Notes under the pieces: generated by a model | What the model was told of the DNA's origin: nothing | The model's database searches: none | What the model saw: the letters and a program-made list of their open reading frames with translations, nothing else | Made by a program: the position numbers and the translations under genes | Shown: positions 57,626 to 64,000 of the stretch, piece by piece | Position numbering within the stretch: the stretch's first letter is position 1 | Layout: each line of letters starts with the position of its first letter | NCBI RefSeq assembly: GCF_016808335.1 | Contig: NC_053142.1 | Coordinates: 42,389,674 to 42,453,673 of the forward strand | Origin: Panicum virgatum | Taxonomy: Eukaryota > Streptophyta > Magnoliopsida > Poales > Poaceae | DNA length: 64,000 bases | Reading direction: 5' to 3'

Positions 57626-60600
57626 ATGGCGAGTCTTGGTAAGATCCCGGTGTTTTCCGGCGAGGACTATGCCTACTGGAAGGTTCGCATGAGAGCCTTC
57701 TTGCAGAGCATGGGAGCCGATGTCTGGGAGATTACCACGAACCAGCTTTACGAGGTGCTTGCTGTTCGGACCACACCTCTTCAGGTGACCCAGCACGAGG
57801 CTAACGCCAAGGCCGTCAATTCCTTGTTCGCTGGCGTTTCTCGTGCGGAGTTCTCACGCGTACAGGGTTTTCAGGAAGCCCACAAGATTTGGACATGCCT
57901 TGAGAACTACCACGAGGGTACACCTCAGGTGAAGGCCAGACTGTTCGAGACTCACCGGCGTGAGTACGAGAACTTCACACAAGAGCCAGGTGAGAGCATT
58001 GACCTGATGTTCAGTCGTTTTCAGTCGATTGTGAACAAGGTCAATGCGAACAGATCTGCTGGTGCCCTTGAGTACACAGAGCACGAGAAGGCTCTCAAGT
58101 TGCTCTACGCACTTGACCTCTCTGTGTGGGATCTCAAGGTGAACACGATCATTGAGTCTGCAGGCTATGAGACTCTGACCGTGAACGAGCTTTTCAGCAA
58201 GCTCAAGGCCACGGAGGTGGATAACCAGACACGAGCCAAGCTCAATGGTGCCCCTCCTTCCAAGAGCATCGCTCTTGTGACTGGCCCAGGTGGATCGAGC
58301 TCTAACGCTAACCCTGCTCTTGGCTTTTCTCTTGCCTCTTTGCCTTCTGTTTCAGATGAGCAGCTGGAGACGCTGGGCGACGACGACTTGTGCCTCCTCA
58401 TCAGCAAGTTCCAGCGCGACTACCACAACAGACAGAGGAAGAAGAACCCCGGGTGCTACAACTGTGGCGATCTGAACCACTTCATCGCCGATTGCCCCAA
58501 GAAGTCCGGCGGTGGCCAGAACAACTCCTTCGACTACTACCGCCACCGCGACCGCGACGAGGGAGGCTCCAACAAGGAGCGTCGGCGTCACAAGCACCGC
58601 AGTCGTGACCGGGGAGGACGCTTCGACAAGTAGTCGCTCAAGAAGCGCTTCTAGTACAAGGCCAAGAAGCGGGAGAAGGCCTTCCTGGCGCAGCTCAGCG
58701 ACCTCGACAAGAGCTCCGACACCGACCGCTCTTCTTCACCGACCTCCGACAACGATGACAAGAAGAAGAAGAAGAAGCGGGACAAGGAAGCCACCGGCTT
58801 CATCGGCCTTTGCTTGGCGGCCGGTCGGTGCAAGAGCTTCTGCACCATGGCGGGTGAAGCCGATGGTGCTCATGCGTCTTCAGGTGGACATGCTACACCG
58901 ACGCACTCCGGCTCTTCTCCTGGATCTGAGAGTGATTCAGAGGTAAACTCCACGATTGACCTGCTTGATACAGAGGTTAGGGAGTTGTATGCCGCTCTTG
59001 ACAACCAGAAGAGGCTGCTTAAGGAAGCAGCTAGAGAGCGTAGAAAGCTTAGGGCTGAGCTGGCTTGTGCTAGGGAGAAATCTAGTGAGGATGAGTGCGC
59101 TGGCTGCATATCTCACATGAACGATCTTGTTGCTCTCCGTGCCAAGCATGATGAGAACATCGCGAACTTAGATGTTGCTAAGATTTCGCTTGCTGACGTA
59201 TCTCATGAGCTCGCTAAGGCCAAGCATGAACTAGAACTAGTTAAGGATGCTCCTATTGTTAGCGATGTGCTTGAATGTGAGGAGTGTCCTATCTTTAAGT
59301 CCGATCTAGCCTCGTTGCAGTCCAAGTTTGCTACTGTTGTGTGCGAGCTAGAGGAGATGAAGTCTAGGCCAGTTTTGCTTGGCGCTTGTAAGCTTTGTCC
59401 CACGCTTAGGTCGGAGCTAGAGGAGAAGAACGCCTTGATCAAGTCTTTTGGAAAGACTAAGGTCGTAGAGTCTAGCCCAACTATTGACTGCTCTGTTTGC
59501 CCTGGTTTGATCTCTGATTTGCATAATCTTGCGGTAGAGAAAGCCAATCTGGAGAATGAGAATACCTATCTTAGGGCGATTCTGAGTTGGGTTTCTAGCA
59601 GTGAGCCGCAGTTGGGCATGATGATTAAGCAGTTCAAGCGTGGTGATGAGTTTGGGGTCGGTTACACATACACGAAGTCAGACTTCGACAGGTTGTATGG
59701 TAAGATTGGCAAGGCTGCTGGAAATACTGCTAGCACGAGCACGCAGCCTTCGCTTGTTGACCCCGCGGATGGTGTGCTTAAAGAACCACCGAAAGCACCT
59801 CCGCAGAAGCAGGTTTGGGTTCCAAAGCCCAATGAGCTGAGGAACTCCCTCGACACGCTCCCTGTTGCCACAGCCCAGGTTGCCCAGAAGAAGAGGGCTG
59901 CTCCTCCCCGTCCGCAGGTTAGGCCTCCACCTCCCAAGCGTGAGGTGAGGTATCACTGCGAGTTCTGTGACAGGGAAGGTCACCTGGAGGAGTTTTGCTT
60001 CAGGAGGAAGCGGGCTGTGAGGAGAGATCAGGAGAGACGGAACGCGGACATGTACTCTGCTCGGGTGCATGGTCCTTCTCGGCGTGATGGTAGGCAAGAT
60101 GCTAGGGCGCGCCGTGTAGGTGGAGGTCAGGGAGACGGTGGTGGTTACCGTGCTCCAGCGGGTGGTCGCTTTGCCGGCCGTGCTCCTGGTCGTTTTCAGT
60201 ACGGCTATGGACCACGGGACCGAGGCTTTGGAGGAGGTTTTGAGGCTCCACGCTTTCCTCGCGGTGGTGTTCGTCAGTCACGCGGTAGACGGGACGGGGG
60301 ATACGCTTTGTCTGGTTTTGCTAACCCTTCTGTAGAGCAAATGGCTCGACACTAGTTTGCTTCTCACTTTGCTAACCCCAGTGTTGAGACATTTGCTCAC
60401 CATTTGTCTCACTACTGATGTGCAGGTCGGAGGCTTGAAGAACAGGTGGATCATGGACTCCGGTTGTTCGCGCCACATGACCGGGAATGACAAATGGTTC
60501 TCCAGCCTCACCCCGATGCGCTCAAAGGAGTACATTGTGTTCGGGGATAATGGAAGAGGAAAGGTACGTGGACTTGGCGCTGTTCGTGTTTCTGATCGCT

Positions 60601-63600
60601 TTACCTTGGGAGAAGTTGCTTTGGTTTCGAATCGTGATTTTAATTTGCTCTCTGTCTCGCAACTTCTTGATAAGGGGTTTGAGGTTCGCTTCAAGGAGGG
60701 CTGTTCGCGTGTTTTGGATTCCAGTGGAGATTTGGTTTGCCGGATTACACCTCGCGATCGGGTTTTCTTGGTTGATTTCTCTGGAACTCCTTTTGGCCCT
60801 TCTCATTGCTTGATGGCTGGTCCTTCTTCTGATCTGTGGAAGTGGCATAGGAGACTTGGACATTTGAGCTTTGACTTGTTGTCGAGACTGAGCTCACTTG
60901 GCCTGATCCGAGGATTGCCCAAATTAAAGTTTGAAAAGGACCTTGTTTGCCATCCGTGTCGCCACGGGAAGATGATTGTCACTTCACATTCGCCTGTTAA
61001 TCAGGTGATGACCTCTCACCCTGGAGAGTTGCTACACATGGACACAGTTGGTCCTTCTAGGGTGATGTCTGTTGGTGGGAAGTGGTATGTGCTTGTGATT
61101 GTGGACGACTTTTATCGGTATTCTTGGGTCTTTTTCATGAGAACCAAGGATGAGACTTTCGAGTTTGTTTGAGACTTGATCTTGAGGTTGAAAAACGAGT
61201 TACCCCAGGCCATGAGAGCGATCCGCAGTGACAATGGCACAGAATTCAAAAACGCTCGTTTTGACGCCTTTTGCAGTGATCAAGGGCTTGAATACCAGTA
61301 TTCTTCTCCCAACACTCCACAGCAGAATGGAGTTGTAGAGCGGAAGAATCGGACGCTGGTTGAGATGGCGAGGACGATGCTCGATGAGCATAGGACTCCT
61401 CGCAAATACTGGGCTGATGCGGTTAACACCGCTTGTTACGTGTCCAACCGCATTTTCTTGCGTGCCTTCATGCACAGGACTTCTTATGAGTTGCGGTTTG
61501 GACACCAGCCCCGTGTTGACCATCTCAGAGTTTTCGGTTGCCGGTGCTTTGTGCTGAAAGATGGAAATCTTGATAAGTTTGAGTCTCGCTCGTCTGACGG
61601 TATTTTTCTCAGTTATGCTTCTCACTCTAGAGCGTACCGTGTGTTGATTATTGATACTAACATTGTCAGAGAGACTTGTGAAGTCACTTTCGACGAGACT
61701 GCACCGTGCAATTCTTCTGTCTTTGAAGTTGCAGGAGATGATGAGCTCGGCACCTCCATCTTTGAAGATGAGGAGGAAGAAGCTGCAGATGGCGAGGCTG
61801 AGGCTACCACGCGTGCTGTGGACCCAGCCATCTCTGCCACGAGCTCGGATGATGACGACGGCCCCGATCCGACCACGTCTACTTCCCGGGGGCTGATCGA
61901 GGAGGTGACTCAGGCTTCACCAGCTGCACCTGAGGAGGCACCAGATTTGGTTGAGGAGGAGGCGACTTCGACACGGGAAGCACCGCGACACATTCAGCGT
62001 TGCCATCCCCCTCAACAGATGCTAGGTGATCTCAACGAGCGAGTCACCAGGTCCAAGGTAACAAGTATCGCTGGCTTTGCACATTCAGCGTTTGTTGCCT
62101 CTTTTGAGCCCAAAGATATTGGACACGCTCTTTCTGATTCTAATTGGGTCAATACCATGCATGAGGAACTTGAAAATTTTGAAAGAAACCAAGTTTGGGT
62201 CTTAGTCGAGCCTCCACCTGCTTATAATCCCATCGGAACGAAGTGGGTTTTCAAAAACAAGCAGGGTGAGGATGGTTTGGTTGTTCGAAACAAGGCTCAT
62301 CTTGTTGTCCAGGGGTTTTGCCAAAAAGAGGGTATTGATTTTGAGGAAACTTTTGCCCCTGTTGCTCGTTTGGAAGCTATTCGAATCTTTCTTGCATTTG
62401 CTGCTTCCAAGAGTTTTAAGGTTTTCCAAATTGATGTTAAATCTGCCTTCCTGAATCACTTTATCGAAGAAGAGGTTTATGTGAAGCAACCCCCTGGTTT
62501 CGAAAATCCCAAGTTTCCAAACCGTGTTTATAAACTTCAGAAAGCTCTTTACGGTTTGAAACAGGCACCTAGAGCTTGGTATGATAGATTGAAAACCTTT
62601 CTGCTGGCTCAGGGCTTTAAAATGGGATGTGTTGATAAAACTTTGTTCCTCATGCGATCTGGCACTGATTTTCTTTTAGTTCAGATATACGTGGATGATA
62701 TTATCTTTGGTGGCTCTTCTCACGCTCTTGTCTCCAAGTTTTCTGAGCAGATGTCCAGGGAGTTCGAGATGAGCATGATGGGTGAGCTGCAGTTCTTCCT
62801 CGGGCTGCAGATCAAGCAAACTCCTCATAGCACTTTTGTCCATCAAGCCAAGCACACTAGAGACTTGCTGCGGAAGTTCGACATGAGTGACTTGTCTCCT
62901 CAGCCGACTCCGATCAGCACTTCGACGGCGCTTGATGAGGACTTGGACAGCGAGGCGGTGGACCAGAAGGAGTACAGGAGCATGATTGGCTCGCTCCTGT
63001 ACCTGACGGCGACGCGACCGGACATCCAGTTCGGCGTCTTCCTTTGTGCGCGCTATCAGGCTTCGCCACGCACCTCCCACAGGCAGGTGGTGAAACGCAT
63101 CTTCAGGTATCTGAAATTCACCCCTGAATTTGGTCTTTGGTATTCTGCAGATTCCTCTCTGGTTTTGGTGGGCTTTTCTGATGCCGATTTCGGTGGGTGT
63201 CGGTTAGATCGCAAGTCGACATCCGGCACTTGTCAATTTCTCGGTACATCTTTGGTGTCTTGGTCCTCTCGCAAGCAGGCTAGTGTAGCGCTTTCTTCCA
63301 CAGAAGCTGAGTATGTTGCCGCTGCTAGCTGCTGCTCCCAGATACTTTGGATGAAACAAACCTTGCAGGATTATGGCTTGAGTTTCGATAGGGTTCCCAT
63401 CTTTGTAGACAACATGTCAGCCATTAGCATTGCAAAGAACCCTGTCCTACACTCCAGAACCAAGCACATAGACATCCGATTCCATTTCCTGCGAGACAAC
63501 CATGAGAGAGGACACATAGACCTGATCCATGTCCCTTCAGAGAGGCAAACTGCAGATATTCTCACCAAGCCGCTTGAGCAGGACACTTTTGCTCTCTTGC

Positions 63601-63632
63601 GAGGGGAGCTTGGGGTTTGTTACCCCTTTTGA
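57626..63632 (+). pseudogene. Copia gag-pol polyprotein with several breaks
   Basis: From ATG at 57626: gag (MASLGKIPVFSGEDYAYWKV, UBN2-like), zinc knuckle CYNCGDLNHFIADC, a long coiled-coil part typical of sirevirus gag, a second knuckle CEFCDREGHLEEFC, a G/R-rich basic tract, protease (IMDSGCSRHMTG), integrase zinc region (HRRLGHLSFD...CHPC) and acids (MDTVGPS, SDNGTEFKN, VVERKNRT), RT (VDVKSAFL-type IDVKSAFLNHF, YVDDIIFGG intact) and RNase H (GFSDADFGG, STEAEYVAAA). Breaks: TAG at 58631, TAG at 58652, TAG at 60353, a one-base shift near 60418 and TGA at 61170. The part from 61176 to 63632 is open for 818 codons. It is not autonomous. Confidence 0.9.
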
Positions 63633-64000
63633 TTGCTGACTTTTCTTTGGTTAGCTTTGTAGATTTTATTTGCTTCTCTTTGTTTTCTAGGTTTGGTAGT
63701 TGCATTGTGCATATGCATTGTACATGTTTGCATTTTGCATTGTCTCACTTGCACTAGCATTCTTGTATACATTGCTATGATCTTCTAGTGCCTGCTAGTG
63801 TGAGTTGATAAACTTGATCATGTATAGCTTGCTCCATTGTGTATATGACATCATCTGAGTTAAGCTATTTTGATTTGAAAATCTGAAAACATGATCACCC
63901 TGTTTTGGCTACTAGCATGTTAGGGCGTGTTGATGTGCTTTGCTATCTTATTCATGCTAGTGTGCCTTTTCGTTCAGCAATTCATACTTGAAATAATCTA

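Larger units (their letters stand above)
55951..64000 (+). mobile_element. Ty1/copia (Sirevirus-type) retrotransposon, right end outside window
   Basis: LTR, Met-tRNA primer site, long gag with two zinc knuckles, protease, integrase, RT, RNase H. After the pol stop at 63632, a T-rich tail with GCATTGTGCATATGCATTG words runs to the window end, as in sireviruses, which have extra sequence before the 3' LTR. It stands directly upstream (5' side) of the first visible bHLH exon and in opposite orientation to that gene. Confidence 0.88.

Overview
The window reads as a repeat-rich nuclear segment of a grass, most likely a panicoid. The UDP-glucosyltransferases resemble maize cis-zeatin O-glucosyltransferase, the bHLH gene follows maize R/B/Lc almost exon for exon, and the transposons are typical grass families (Tekay-like Ty3/gypsy, Sirevirus-like Ty1/copia, CACTA with a CACTACTACAAAAA end, MULE and hAT MITEs). 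No database search was possible, so family names rest on motifs and remembered homologues. Gene models were built by hand from splice sites and reading phase.

Layout. (1) 1-9.93 kb: 3' part of an LTR retrotransposon whose body is dense in GCCGATGG/ATCGGCT words, with its 3' LTR at 8710-9934. A 3.1-kb solo LTR (4737-7834, 5-bp target duplication GCGAC) sits inside it. (2) 10.58-15.85 kb: two tandem minus-strand UGT genes, one intact and one broken by a 184-bp hAT-like MITE. (3) 16.34-20.18 kb: an orphan terminal exon and a decayed NAC-domain gene carrying a 454-bp MULE MITE. (4) 21.05-28.37 kb: two apparently functional minus-strand genes, an SPT2-type chromatin protein (9 coding exons, 555 aa) and a conserved 275-aa protein of unknown function. 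The start codon of the second lies in the target duplication of a 1-kb foldback MULE. (5) 29.63-48.47 kb: a nest of transposons. An old TIR element contains a CACTA element (30203-46614, TSD CCT). The CACTA contains a full-length Tekay-like gypsy (30239-43837, TSD TTTGA) and a solo LTR (44705-46198, TSD GCAGC). A Pack-MULE with a carboxylesterase fragment (47012-48398, TSD TTTCGACTA) sits beside the CACTA inside the old element. (6) 50.1-52.6 kb: a plus-strand HAD-family gene. (7) 53.09-55.37 kb: a minus-strand R/Lc-type bHLH anthocyanin regulator missing its first coding exon, followed at about 55.95 kb by a copia (Sirevirus-type) element that runs off the right edge.

The genes do not form a pathway; they are ordinary single plant genes spaced by transposons. 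The main interest is in transposon-gene junctions (UGT2, NAC, unknown gene, bHLH) and in the gypsy element. That element carries two tandem extra ORFs before gag, and all three leader-side ORFs start with ATGGCT directly after a CAG acceptor-like site. It also carries a small acidic, exon-like segment in its LTR that is conserved in a second LTR family.
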